Assembly: GCF_029623395.1 (NCBI RefSeq)
Contig: NZ_JAPYKK010000022.1
Location: forward strand, 1-64,000
DNA length: 64,000 bases
Direction: 5' to 3'
Origin: Sphingomonas echinoides
Lineage (GTDB): Bacteria > Pseudomonadota > Alphaproteobacteria > Sphingomonadales > Sphingomonadaceae
The notes under the pieces: generated by a model
Told to the model about the DNA's origin: nothing
Databases searched by the model: none
The model's input: only the letters and a program-made list of their open reading frames with translations
Position numbers and translations under genes: made by a program
Shown here: positions 8,279-15,936 of the stretch, piece after piece
Numbering within the stretch: position 1 is the first letter of the stretch
Layout: the number at the start of each line of letters is the position of its first letter

Positions 8279-9514
8279 TCAAGCGGCGACGAGCGACGCA
8301 CGGTCGCCCGCGAACGCCGCGCGGGTAATGGTGGTCATCGCGGGCAGGTCGAGCGGGCGCGGGTTGTTCTTGATGAGCCGCGCCGCATCGAGCGAATGCT
8401 CGGCGACGAAATCCTGCTGGTCCGCGCGCAGTCCGAGCGCCTCGAGCGAAAGTGGAATGTCGATCCGCGCGAACAGGTCGGCGACCGCGTCGATGAACGC
8501 TTGCGACCGGGCGGCTTCGTCTTCGCCCGTCAGCCCGATCAGCTCGGCAAGCTCGGCAAACGCGGGCGCACACGCCGGGCGGTTGAACTGCATGACGAAC
8601 GGCAGCAACGTCGCGACGCCAAGCCCATGCGCGGTATGCGTCAGATTGCCGACCGGATATTGCAGCGCATGGGCCGCCGCAGTCCCCGCCGTGCCGAATG
8701 CGCACCCCGCCGCAAGCGAGGCGAGCATGATCCCCTCGCGCGCCTCGATATCGCTGCCGTCGCGATACGCGCGTTCGAGATAGGTGAAGACGTTGGTGAC
8801 CGCGAGTTTCGCCATATGGTCGGACAGCACGTTCTTGCCGACGAACACATGCTCCTCGGTCAGCAGCGGGTCGATCGGGCGGGCGAGTGTGGTGAACGCC
8901 TCGACCGCGTGCGTGAGCGCGTCCGATCCCGAGAAGGCGGTCAGCGCGGGGGGGCAGGTGACCGTCAGCTCGGGGTCGCAGATCGCGACCTGCGGGATCA
9001 GATGTGGGCTTGCGATCCCGACCTTCGCGCCGCGCTCCTCGTCGGCGACGACCGCGACCGGCGTCACTTCGGATCCAGTGCCCGATGTCGTGGGGATCGC
9101 GATCAGCGGGATGACCGGGCCGGGCACCGCGAACTCGCCATAATAATCGCGGACGCTGCCACCGTGCGTCAGCAGCACCGCAACGACCTTGGCCAGATCG
9201 ATCGAACTGCCGCCGCCAACGCCGATGACGACATCGGGCGCGAAAGTGTGGACCTGCTCGATACAGGTGTCGATCGACTGCAACGGCAGATCGGGGATCG
9301 TGCCGTCGAAGACGTGGGTTTCCACGCCATGCGCCGCAAGATCGGCGAGCATCGCGGCGAACTCGGGTTGCGCCGCCTGGCGTTCGTCGGTGCACAGCAA
9401 CGCGCGCCGACCGACCCGGGCGGTCGTCGAGCCGAGCGCGGCACGCTGGCCGCGCCCGAACAAAATGCTCCGCGGAAGCCGCAGCGCGCCGAACATGGGG
9501 GGGGTGTCGTTCAC
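8279..9514 (-). CDS. Iron-type (group III) alcohol dehydrogenase
   Basis: About 411 residues of the Fe-ADH family. The dinucleotide-binding loop is GGGSSIDLAKV (from residue 100), and conserved metal-ligand regions read GSDALTHAVEAF and THTAHGLGVATLLPFVMQFN. I start it at the GTG at 9514, which overlaps the stop of the upstream cytochrome c (GTGA) and has a GGCGG stretch upstream; the ATG at 9496 has no ribosome-binding site. It is a cytoplasmic NAD(P)-dependent enzyme that probably interconverts an alcohol with the substrate of the next gene's aldehyde dehydrogenase. Maleylacetate-reductase-like activity is an alternative within this superfamily. Confidence 0.86.
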   Translation of the reverse strand: MNDTPPMFGALRLPRSILFGRGQRAALGSTTARVGRRALLCTDERQAAQPEFAAMLADLAAHGVETHVFDGTIPDLPLQSIDTCIEQVHTFAPDVVIGVGGGSSIDLAKVVAVLLTHGGSVRDYYGEFAVPGPVIPLIAIPTTSGTGSEVTPVAVVADEERGAKVGIASPHLIPQVAICDPELTVTCPPALTAFSGSDALTHAVEAFTTLARPIDPLLTEEHVFVGKNVLSDHMAKLAVTNVFTYLERAYRDGSDIEAREGIMLASLAAGCAFGTAGTAAAHALQYPVGNLTHTAHGLGVATLLPFVMQFNRPACAPAFAELAELIGLTGEDEAARSQAFIDAVADLFARIDIPLSLEALGLRADQQDFVAEHSLDAARLIKNNPRPLDLPAMTTITRAAFAGDRASLVAA

Positions 9515-9936
9515 TTTTTCGGGCCGCCTAATGTTTTGAGGTATGCGATGACGTTGGCGCGATCCTGCGGATCGCCGACCGGGGGGGCCATCATCTTGGT
9601 GCCGGGCACGACTTTGGTCGGCCCCGACAGGTATCGCGAAAGCGTGGCGTCGTCCCATTTGAGCCCCGACGCCTTCATCGCGGGCGAATAGGTGTAGCCC
9701 GGAAGCGTCCCTGCGCGGCGGCCGTGGACGCCCGCGAGATTCGGTCCGATCCCGCCAGTCGCTGTCGGGTCGACCCGGTGGCAAGCGGCACAGCGCGCGA
9801 ACACAGCCTTGCCCTTTACCGCATCGCCCGCCGCAGGGGCGGCACCGCCCGGCGACACCAGCATCGCGCCTGCCAGCGCGGCGAGCGCGAGACCGAAGGG
9901 TGCTGATAACATACGTCGGTACGGACGCGGCATCAT
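9511..9936 (-). CDS. Small class I cytochrome c (c2/c550-like)
   Basis: 141 residues with a signal peptide (LALAALAGAMLVSPGGAAPA region) and one haem site Cys49-Ala-Ala-Cys52-His53. IGPNLAGVHGR follows the haem site, and Met115/Met116 in PGTKMMAPP provides the sixth ligand; this layout is typical of soluble cytochromes c2. GGAGGAA precedes a double ATG at 9936/9933. The first ATG overlaps the MFS stop (ATGA), and its own stop overlaps the Fe-ADH start. It probably feeds electrons from a periplasmic PQQ enzyme to the respiratory chain. Confidence 0.9.
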   Translation of the reverse strand: MMPRPYRRMLSAPFGLALAALAGAMLVSPGGAAPAAGDAVKGKAVFARCAACHRVDPTATGGIGPNLAGVHGRRAGTLPGYTYSPAMKASGLKWDDATLSRYLSGPTKVVPGTKMMAPPVGDPQDRANVIAYLKTLGGPKK

Positions 9937-11252
9937 GCAGGTTCCTCCGCAAGCCGATACATTGGCTTGGACGCGTCGATCGTGAACGACAGCAGGCAGG
10001 CGACGAGCGCGAGCCCGGCAATCACCGCGAAGGCCGAGGCCCAGCCGTAGTGGGTCGCGAGCCACGCGGTCAGCGCGACCGCGATCGCCGCGCCGATGTT
10101 GCCGGTGGTATTCATCACCGCCGAGACCGAGCCGGCAAATTCGCCGCCGACGTCGAGCGTCACCGCCCACGATACGCCCACCGTCAGTTCGAGCGCGAAC
10201 AGCGCGAGCGCAAACCAGGCGATGCTCACCTCGGGCGCTTCGGTGTAAGCCGCAAACAGCACCGCGATCGAAGAGACGAAAAAGCCTCCGGCGAGGACGG
10301 CGCGCCGCGCGAACTTCACGTCGCCGGTCCGCTTGAGCAATGTATCCGACAGCACGCCGCCCGAAATGTCGCCGATCAGGCCAGCGACGAACGGCAGGCT
10401 CGCGAAAAGGCCGAGCTTGGCGAGCTCGATCCCGCGCGCGGCATTGAGATATTTCGGAAACCAGCTGAGGAAGGTGCCGATGTCATACGCATAGCAGAAG
10501 TACATCGCGGCCAGCAGCCACATCTGCCGGTTCGACAGGATCTGCTTCCACGGCACCTTGCGCTTGCCGGTCTTGAACGGGCCGAGCGCATCGGTGATCC
10601 GGGCCAGCTCGGCTTCGTTGACCCGCGCGTGTTCGCCGGGCGTGTTGCGATAGAAAGCATACCAGCCGATCGCCCAAAGGATGCCGACTGCGGCGAAGAG
10701 CAGGAACGGCAGCCGCCAACCGAGCGACGACATGCCGATCAGCGCCACCACCACTACCGGCGTGATCGCCGCTGCCGAACGCGAGCCGGCGTGCGTCGTA
10801 CCCTGCGCGATCGCGCGCTCCGACGGCAGCATCCAGCGCGACAGCGCGCGGTTGGCGATCGGGAAGGATCCGGCCTCGCCCATGCCGATCAGGAACAGGA
10901 AGACGGCCATCGATGCCGCCGACCAGGACAGGGTCGTCAGCGCGGTCAGCGCCGACCACCAGACCACCACGCAGGTCAGCGCGGTGCGCGGCCCCACTCT
11001 ATCGCCAAACCAGCCGCCGGGGATCTGGAACAGTGCGTAGGCGATGCTGTAGCTGAACAGCACCCAGCCCATCGTGATCGTGTCGAAGGAAAACTCCTTC
11101 TCGATGAAGGGGGTCGCCACGGACAGCAGCACCCGATCGAGATACGTGATGAAATACGCCGCGACGACGCACGCCAGCACGAGATACCGCGTGCGGCTGG
11201 CCTTGAGACGCGTGCCGACGGAGCCGAGGATCGCGGCCCGGGCGCCGGTCAT
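9933..11252 (-). CDS. MFS transporter, anion:cation symporter (ACS) type
   Basis: 439 residues with about twelve hydrophobic spans. The first loop has YLDRVLLSVATPFIEKEF and the TM2-3 loop has GGWFGDRVGPR, characteristic of the ACS family that imports organic anions such as sugar acids, phthalate or hydroxy-acids. Its ATG at 11252 overlaps the TGA of the preceding amidohydrolase (ATGA), and its stop overlaps the cytochrome c start. It should bring the carboxylate product or substrate of this pathway across the inner membrane. The specific substrate cannot be read. Confidence 0.88.
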   Translation of the reverse strand: MTGARAAILGSVGTRLKASRTRYLVLACVVAAYFITYLDRVLLSVATPFIEKEFSFDTITMGWVLFSYSIAYALFQIPGGWFGDRVGPRTALTCVVVWWSALTALTTLSWSAASMAVFLFLIGMGEAGSFPIANRALSRWMLPSERAIAQGTTHAGSRSAAAITPVVVVALIGMSSLGWRLPFLLFAAVGILWAIGWYAFYRNTPGEHARVNEAELARITDALGPFKTGKRKVPWKQILSNRQMWLLAAMYFCYAYDIGTFLSWFPKYLNAARGIELAKLGLFASLPFVAGLIGDISGGVLSDTLLKRTGDVKFARRAVLAGGFFVSSIAVLFAAYTEAPEVSIAWFALALFALELTVGVSWAVTLDVGGEFAGSVSAVMNTTGNIGAAIAVALTAWLATHYGWASAFAVIAGLALVACLLSFTIDASKPMYRLAEEPA

Positions 11253-12652
11253 TGAACCGCTGGCCCGCAGGCATCCGCTGCGCGCCCGGTGCAAGTCTGC
11301 CAGATCGTCGGAACCTTGCGGCCCGCGATATAGACCGCGTTGATCGCGCGGGTGTTGCGGATATCCGCGATCGGATCACGATCGAGCACCAGTAGGTCGG
11401 CCCATTTGCCCTTTTCGATCGTGCCGGTCTGCGTCGTGCCGAGGAACTTGGCATTGGTGCCGGTCGCCGCGGTCAGCGCCTGGAGCGGGGTGACGCCCGC
11501 CTTGACCATCAGCTCGAGTTCCCAATGCGCGAAATAGCCGGGGAAACGCGCGGACGGCCCACTGTCCGTGCCCATGCCGTAGGCGACGCCGTTCTTCGCC
11601 TGCGTGGCGAAGTTCGCCATCGCATTGCTGAACGCTGCCGGATATTTGGGGAAGAGCGGCGAGCTGCCCAGCTTCTGCTGCCGCGCGGGCGCCTTGAGCG
11701 CGGCGATCGTCGTCGGCGCGACCCCGCGCGCGAAGAACGGATCGTCGACGAACGGGAGGAGCGTATAGGTGAACGACGCCTCGCGGCTGAGCGTGGAGGC
11801 AAGCTGCCACGTCCCCCGCGCCTTCATCGTGCGCGACAGTTCGGGCCCGGCGGCGCGGTCGCGGACCTGGTGCATGAAGACGTCGATGCCCTCGCGCGTC
11901 AGTTCGGCGGCATTGTCATAATAGAAGATGTGCCCGGCGGTCTTCTTGCCAGCCTTGTGCGCGGTCTCGATCACCGCCTTGCTCATCGCGTAGGGCATGC
12001 GCTCGGCGATCGTCGAGAATTCGTCGTCCATCCACAGCTTGATGAAATCGTCGCCCTTTGCGATTTCGCGCGTCACCATCGCGCTCGCTTCAGCAGGGGT
12101 CGCGACCATCTGGTCGAGCCCGGGCACGCCGCCATAGCTCCCCTTGAACACCACTCCGCGGCCCGCGGTATAGGCGCGCGCCATGTCGATCCGCCCGATG
12201 CGCCGCTGGTCGGCGATGACGTCGTGGATCGCATCGCCGTCGGTGCCGAGCGTATAGACCGACGTGACGCCATAAGCGGCGTACAGGTGGAGCTGCCGTT
12301 CGATATTCGCGCGATTATAATATTTCGCATAATTCTGGTCGACGCCATCGACCAGCCCAAGGTGGACGTGGCTGTCGATGATCCCGGGCATCAGATATTT
12401 GCCACGAAGATCTTCGGTCGTCGCAGACTTGGGGGCGGGCGCTTTGGCCGCCGGGCCGACCCAACTGATCCGGCCGTCGACCAGGACCAGCGACTGATCC
12501 GTGACCGGTGCGCGCCCGGTCCCGTCGATCAGCGTGAAATGCTCGAGCACCACGGTTTGCGCGTGCGCGCTACCGGCCAGTAGCAGAGCGGCCATGGCCA
12601 GACCAACGCCCGGTGCTCTTCGCTTCGATGGATCTCGCCGCCGTTGCAGCAT
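11249..12652 (-). CDS. Exported amidohydrolase-superfamily metal hydrolase
   Basis: 467 residues starting at the ATG at 12652, which has GGGAGAGG six bases upstream. The N-terminus is a signal peptide ending near GSAHAQ. The metal-binding HxH is His95-Val-His97 in IIDSHVHLG. Later ligand segments are KKTAGHIFYYDNAAEL, VFMHQVRD and MGTDSGPS. The family contains imidazolonepropionase- and prolidase-like hydrolases of C-N bonds. As first gene of the catabolic operon it may release the substrate from a conjugate in the periplasm. Confidence 0.87.
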   Translation of the reverse strand: MLQRRRDPSKRRAPGVGLAMAALLLAGSAHAQTVVLEHFTLIDGTGRAPVTDQSLVLVDGRISWVGPAAKAPAPKSATTEDLRGKYLMPGIIDSHVHLGLVDGVDQNYAKYYNRANIERQLHLYAAYGVTSVYTLGTDGDAIHDVIADQRRIGRIDMARAYTAGRGVVFKGSYGGVPGLDQMVATPAEASAMVTREIAKGDDFIKLWMDDEFSTIAERMPYAMSKAVIETAHKAGKKTAGHIFYYDNAAELTREGIDVFMHQVRDRAAGPELSRTMKARGTWQLASTLSREASFTYTLLPFVDDPFFARGVAPTTIAALKAPARQQKLGSSPLFPKYPAAFSNAMANFATQAKNGVAYGMGTDSGPSARFPGYFAHWELELMVKAGVTPLQALTAATGTNAKFLGTTQTGTIEKGKWADLLVLDRDPIADIRNTRAINAVYIAGRKVPTIWQTCTGRAADACGPAVQ

Positions 12653-12672
12653 CGATCGCCTCTCCCATTCAT

Positions 12673-12684
12673 ATCCTATAGGAT
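12673..12684. promoter_or_regulatory. 12-bp perfect palindrome ATCCTATAGGAT, putative GntR operator
   Basis: It lies in the 98-bp gap between the GntR gene and the first gene of the catabolic operon, about 20 bp before the amidohydrolase start. The right half, extended to TATAGGATT, recurs just upstream of the GntR gene at 13484-13492. Shared sequence at both promoters of a regulator and its neighbouring operon suggests an operator. Confidence 0.5.
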
Positions 12685-12750
12685 TTGAGTAGGTGGTCGG
12701 TTCGGTGGTGTCAAGCGTCGTAAGCTGCTTACCGGGACCGGTTCTCGACG

Positions 12751-13473
12751 CTATTCGTCGGTCGCGGCGAGTACCCGATCCATGCGTTGCTGCGAACATT
12801 CCAGATGCCGTCGCACCGCCTGCTCAGCCGCACCGGGATCGTGTGCAACCAGCGCATCGATGATCAAACGATGCTCAGCCGCAGCCTCTTGTGGCGCGTT
12901 GGTGTGATAGAGGGCACGGAAAATATGGAGATGCGCGTGCAGCCGTTCGATCGTCTCCGCGATCAACCGGTTGCCGCTGCCGGTCGCGATCAGCCGGTGG
13001 AGCGTCGCATCCGCCTCGGCAAACCGCGAATAGGCATGCGCATCCCCGTCGGCGATGCTCGACATGTCGCGACCGACTGCCTCAAGGATCGCGATCGACT
13101 CGTCGGTCATTGCTTCCGCCGCGCGCGCTGCCGCATAGGGTTCGATGAGCTGGCGCAGCGTATAGAGGTCGCGAACGTCCTCCCGCGACATTTGCGCACT
13201 CGCGCGGTAGCCCACGTTCGGCAATTTGGTGACGAGCTTCTCCGCCTCGAGTTGGCTCAACGCCTCGCGGATCGGCGTTTGCGAAATGCCCAGTTGCCGC
13301 GCCACGGCATCGATCGCGATCCGCTCGCCGGGGGCAATCTCGAGGCTCATCAACATCGCCAGCAAGTGCTGATACGCATGCTCTACCATGGTTGGACCGG
13401 CTGTGTTGCGGGGCCCTCGTAGTCCGGAATGCGAGGGAGCGTGTCGGCTTACGGGCGGTACATTCGTCGTCAT
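12751..13473 (-). CDS. GntR family transcriptional regulator, FCD (FadR) subfamily
   Basis: 240 residues. The winged helix-turn-helix spans about residues 30-95, with GERIAIDAVARQLGISQTP and IREALSQLEAEKLV typical of GntR. The all-helical FCD ligand domain spans about 100-230, with TLRQLIEPYAAARAAEAM and the HRLIATGSGN segment. FCD regulators usually bind small carboxylates and repress catabolic genes. It sits directly upstream of, and in line with, the seven-gene catabolic operon, so it is the likely pathway regulator. The start is uncertain: the ATG at 13473 has only a weak ribosome-binding site, and a downstream in-frame ATG at 13389 has none. Confidence 0.9.
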   Translation of the reverse strand: MTTNVPPVSRHAPSHSGLRGPRNTAGPTMVEHAYQHLLAMLMSLEIAPGERIAIDAVARQLGISQTPIREALSQLEAEKLVTKLPNVGYRASAQMSREDVRDLYTLRQLIEPYAAARAAEAMTDESIAILEAVGRDMSSIADGDAHAYSRFAEADATLHRLIATGSGNRLIAETIERLHAHLHIFRALYHTNAPQEAAAEHRLIIDALVAHDPGAAEQAVRRHLECSQQRMDRVLAATDE

Positions 13474-13483
13474 ACCAGTTTAA

Positions 13484-13492
13484 TATAGGATT
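13484..13492. promoter_or_regulatory. TATAGGATT half-site upstream of GntR gene
   Basis: The nine bases TATAGGATT are identical to the right side of the palindrome at 12673-12684 and lie 11 bp upstream of the GntR start. This is a possible autoregulatory site; a single half-site could occur by chance. Confidence 0.35.
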
Positions 13493-13556
13493 CGCTGATC
13501 TAGCGGAAGCTGAACGCCCATATTCTTCGTATTTTCGCGTCGCGATCGATACTGCC

Positions 13557-13619
13557 CGTCGCGTCGCTGATCCCGTGCTGCCGGTACAGGTCTGTTGCCT
13601 TCATGCCCCCCCGCACGGG
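13557..13619 (-). pseudogene. IS3-family transposase OrfA fragment
   Basis: On the minus strand a short stretch reads MKATDLYRQHGISDAT. This closely matches the helix-turn-helix of IS3/IS407-type OrfA proteins, where it normally continues FYxWRxKYGGM. Here the match ends immediately after DAT, and no further OrfA or OrfB sequence is visible, so it is a small remnant. It lies just outside the island's left attachment repeat. Confidence 0.5.
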
Positions 13620-13711
13620 CGCGCATCTCCCCGCGAACCATGCCTCGAGTGGGCAAGCGAATGACGACGCGGGATAAATCTTGAAAAAGTGCCTTGGATG
13701 CAGAAGGCAAG

Positions 13712-13725
13712 TGGCGGAGCGGGAG
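13712..13725. repeat. Left attachment repeat (attL-like)
   Basis: TGGCGGAGCGGGAG is identical to the 3'-terminal 14 bases (CCA side) of the tRNA-Ser gene at 25638-25651 and in the same orientation. It marks the tRNA-distal end of the island, 176 bp before the integrase gene. Confidence 0.8.
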
Positions 13726-13900
13726 TCCGTAAACACGACTCAGCACAAGCCGTCACAACCCGTCAGAAGCACACCAACCGTTTGATTATCCTCGGTATTA
13801 TGCCGTCAGTAGGCGTCAGGGGTAGGCAGGGTTGAAAGTACTTGGCGAGTAGAATTGGTGAGTGTCAGACCGTGTATCTAGCCAATCCAGGACACCCGCC

Positions 13901-15202
13901 ATGCCCCTCAATACCCGCACCATCCGAACACTTGTGAAGGCTCAACGGCCAGGCATGTGGGCCGCTCGCAACGGGCTAAACCTTATCATCTCAGTGAGCG
14001 GTTCGACCACATGGGGGCTGCGCTATTCAACCAGCGACGGCAAGCGACGCCTGATGAAGCTGGCTGACTATGATCCAATAGATGAATCAACACTCGCGGC
14101 GTTGGAGGCCGAGGCGGCGGAACACCGGAAGGCGATCAAGGCGGGCATCGACCCTTTGGCCGACCGTGAGGCGGCTTCGCTGGCAATCACCGAGACGATC
14201 ACTCCGGTTGCGGCGACGTTCAAGGAATCAGCGCTGGAATACATTGCAGAGAATAAAGGGGGCTGGAAAAACCCGAAGCATCGCCAGCAATGGGAGAACA
14301 CTCTTACGACCTATGTCTATCCGCTCATTGGCGACAGGCTGACGCACGAGGTAACGATGGATGACGTAAAGCGCATTCTTCAACAGCCTCATCAACGCAA
14401 CGGCATTCAAGCGACCCTGTGGACTGGTGCGCGTGAAACGGCGTCACGTGTGCGCAGCCGCCTTGAGATTGTGATCAGCGCGGCCAAGGCGAAGGCAATG
14501 GCCGACAACAGCAATGCGGAACGGCAAACGCTTTGGCGGAACCACCACAATCCAGCTGACACTGCCAGCCTTCGCTACGCCGGGCTAAACGGCAAACAGG
14601 CTAAGTCGAACTTCAAGGCAATGGACTGGAAGCAGGTTCCGGCTTTTATGGCTGAACTGCGATCGAAGTCAGACTATTCCGCTAGGGCGCTCATACTGAC
14701 CATCCTGTGCGCGACGCGATCAAGCGAAACGCTCAACGCCACATGGACGGAATTTGACCTCGACAGTGCCACGTGGACCATCCCTGCCAACCGGATGAAA
14801 ATTGGCAAAGAACATCGTATTCCACTATCCACCACCGCTGTGGACCTCTTGCGGACAACCCTGCGGATAGAAGGTAATCCCTACGTCTTTCCCGCCGCAA
14901 AGCGTGAACGACCGTTGTCGAATATGGCGATGCTGGAAATGCTACGCGGAATGCGAAAGGGCGAATGCCTGACGGTCCACGGTTTTCGATCGGCATTCCG
15001 TGATTGGATTACCGAGACGACATTGCACCCTGATGCAGTTGCCGAACAAGCGCTTGCGCACGCAATCGACAACAAGGTTGAGCGGGCATACCGACGCGGC
15101 GACGCGTTTGAGAGGCGAAAGGATTTAATGCAGCAGTGGGCTGATTATCTTTTGATAAACGCCGAGACATACTCACGAAGTTGGTCGCGATTCATTGCGT
15201 GA
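13901..15202 (+). CDS. int: Tyrosine recombinase (P4-type integrase)
   Basis: 433 residues. The N-terminal domain (DUF4102-like) includes RPGMWAARNGLNLIISVSGS and LRYSTSDGKRRLMKLADYDP. A SAM-like core-binding region follows (about 100-190). The catalytic domain has Arg in ILCATRSSETLNATW, the HxxR box in VHGFRSAFRDW, and the final His/Tyr region HAIDNKVERAYRRGD. I use the ATG at 13901 because AGGA lies 8 nt upstream. It should catalyse integration at the tRNA-Ser 3' end using the 14-bp repeats. It lies at the tRNA-distal end and points into the island. Confidence 0.93.
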   Translation: MPLNTRTIRTLVKAQRPGMWAARNGLNLIISVSGSTTWGLRYSTSDGKRRLMKLADYDPIDESTLAALEAEAAEHRKAIKAGIDPLADREAASLAITETITPVAATFKESALEYIAENKGGWKNPKHRQQWENTLTTYVYPLIGDRLTHEVTMDDVKRILQQPHQRNGIQATLWTGARETASRVRSRLEIVISAAKAKAMADNSNAERQTLWRNHHNPADTASLRYAGLNGKQAKSNFKAMDWKQVPAFMAELRSKSDYSARALILTILCATRSSETLNATWTEFDLDSATWTIPANRMKIGKEHRIPLSTTAVDLLRTTLRIEGNPYVFPAAKRERPLSNMAMLEMLRGMRKGECLTVHGFRSAFRDWITETTLHPDAVAEQALAHAIDNKVERAYRRGDAFERRKDLMQQWADYLLINAETYSRSWSRFIA

Positions 15203-15429
15203 TCTTTTTGTTCTTCGTAACCTACTACGTAGATATGAGTTATCGAGCGAGACGCCGAGCATGTTGCAATAAGCGACATTACATCAGAGTTTCCTACTCG
15301 AAATACCTTCTGTCCGTCTTGATTATCTTCTGCTCCTGATTGATTGCGGCCCAGTCCTGCATAAATTACAATAGTGTGTGGCGCTTTCGGTGCGACCTCG
15401 CCCTTTAGTAGATGGATTACTTCCGTCAC
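15145..15429 (-). CDS. Small hypothetical protein, antisense overlap with integrase 3' end
   Basis: 94 residues if started at the GTG at 15429, which has AGGAG 8 nt upstream; the ATG at 15435 is too close to that site. The sequence has a plausible alpha/beta pattern (HTIVIYAGLG, THIYVVGYEEQ) and AT-rich codons unlike a random GC-rich shadow frame. It overlaps the last 58 bp of the integrase gene on the opposite strand. I do not recognise the family. Confidence 0.45.
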   Translation of the reverse strand: MTEVIHLLKGEVAPKAPHTIVIYAGLGRNQSGAEDNQDGQKVFRVGNSDVMSLIATCSASRSITHIYVVGYEEQKDHAMNRDQLREYVSAFIKR

Positions 15430-15594
15430 AGCCATATCTCCTGTTGACTATCTATGACGCATAGCGCACCTTGTTGGCGTTGTCGCTACCGTTGGATGAC
15501 GAGCGAGAACAGGGCCGGATAGCCCGAGCCGGAAGGACCGGTGCTTTGCTGGCGGATGCCCGCGATCCCAACATTAGCACCGCGAGGCTATCCT

Positions 15595-15792
15595 ATGAGC
15601 GATATCACAGTTTTGACCGTCGATCAGGCGTGCAAGGAACTCTCCCTGAGCGAGCCGACCATGCGTCGGTACGCGAAAGCCGATCCTTCGTTTCCCAAAA
15701 AGGTCCGCCTGTCCGCCAGGCGGGTTGGCTATCTACGCCGGGATATCGAAGCTTATCTTTCACGCCAGCGTGAAGCCGCATTCGCGTCATAG
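15595..15792 (+). CDS. AlpA-family / excisionase-like DNA-binding protein
   Basis: 65 residues with a MerR-like winged helix: TVDQACKELSLSEPTMRRYA is the helix-turn-helix and RRVGYLRRDIEAYLSRQ the wing and C-terminal helix. AlpA proteins control integrase and excision in P4-like elements. A GAGG stretch lies about 7 nt before the ATG. It sits between the integrase and the primase-helicase, as in many satellites. Confidence 0.85.
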   Translation: MSDITVLTVDQACKELSLSEPTMRRYAKADPSFPKKVRLSARRVGYLRRDIEAYLSRQREAAFAS

Positions 15793-15936
15793 ACCAACCC
15801 CAGCAGCCAGGTTGGCTAGCGGTTTGGTTAGAAGCGCAAAAATACGTAATGTTTTCAGGCAGAATGGCGGAAATTATATCCGTCGCACCTGAAAAACAGC
15901 CCGGTAGCGCGAGCGCACCGGGCCAAGGGATTCAAC

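Noticed and set aside
6827..9691. 954-codon plus-strand open frame opposite the aldehyde and alcohol dehydrogenase genes
   Set aside because: It is antisense to two recognisable enzymes, has Arg/Asp-rich low-information composition and no domain. Long empty frames are common opposite GC-rich genes.
10376..10660. Extra small genes inside the MFS and cytochrome region
   Set aside because: Several short frames exist on both strands, but all lie within confidently assigned genes and have no family features.
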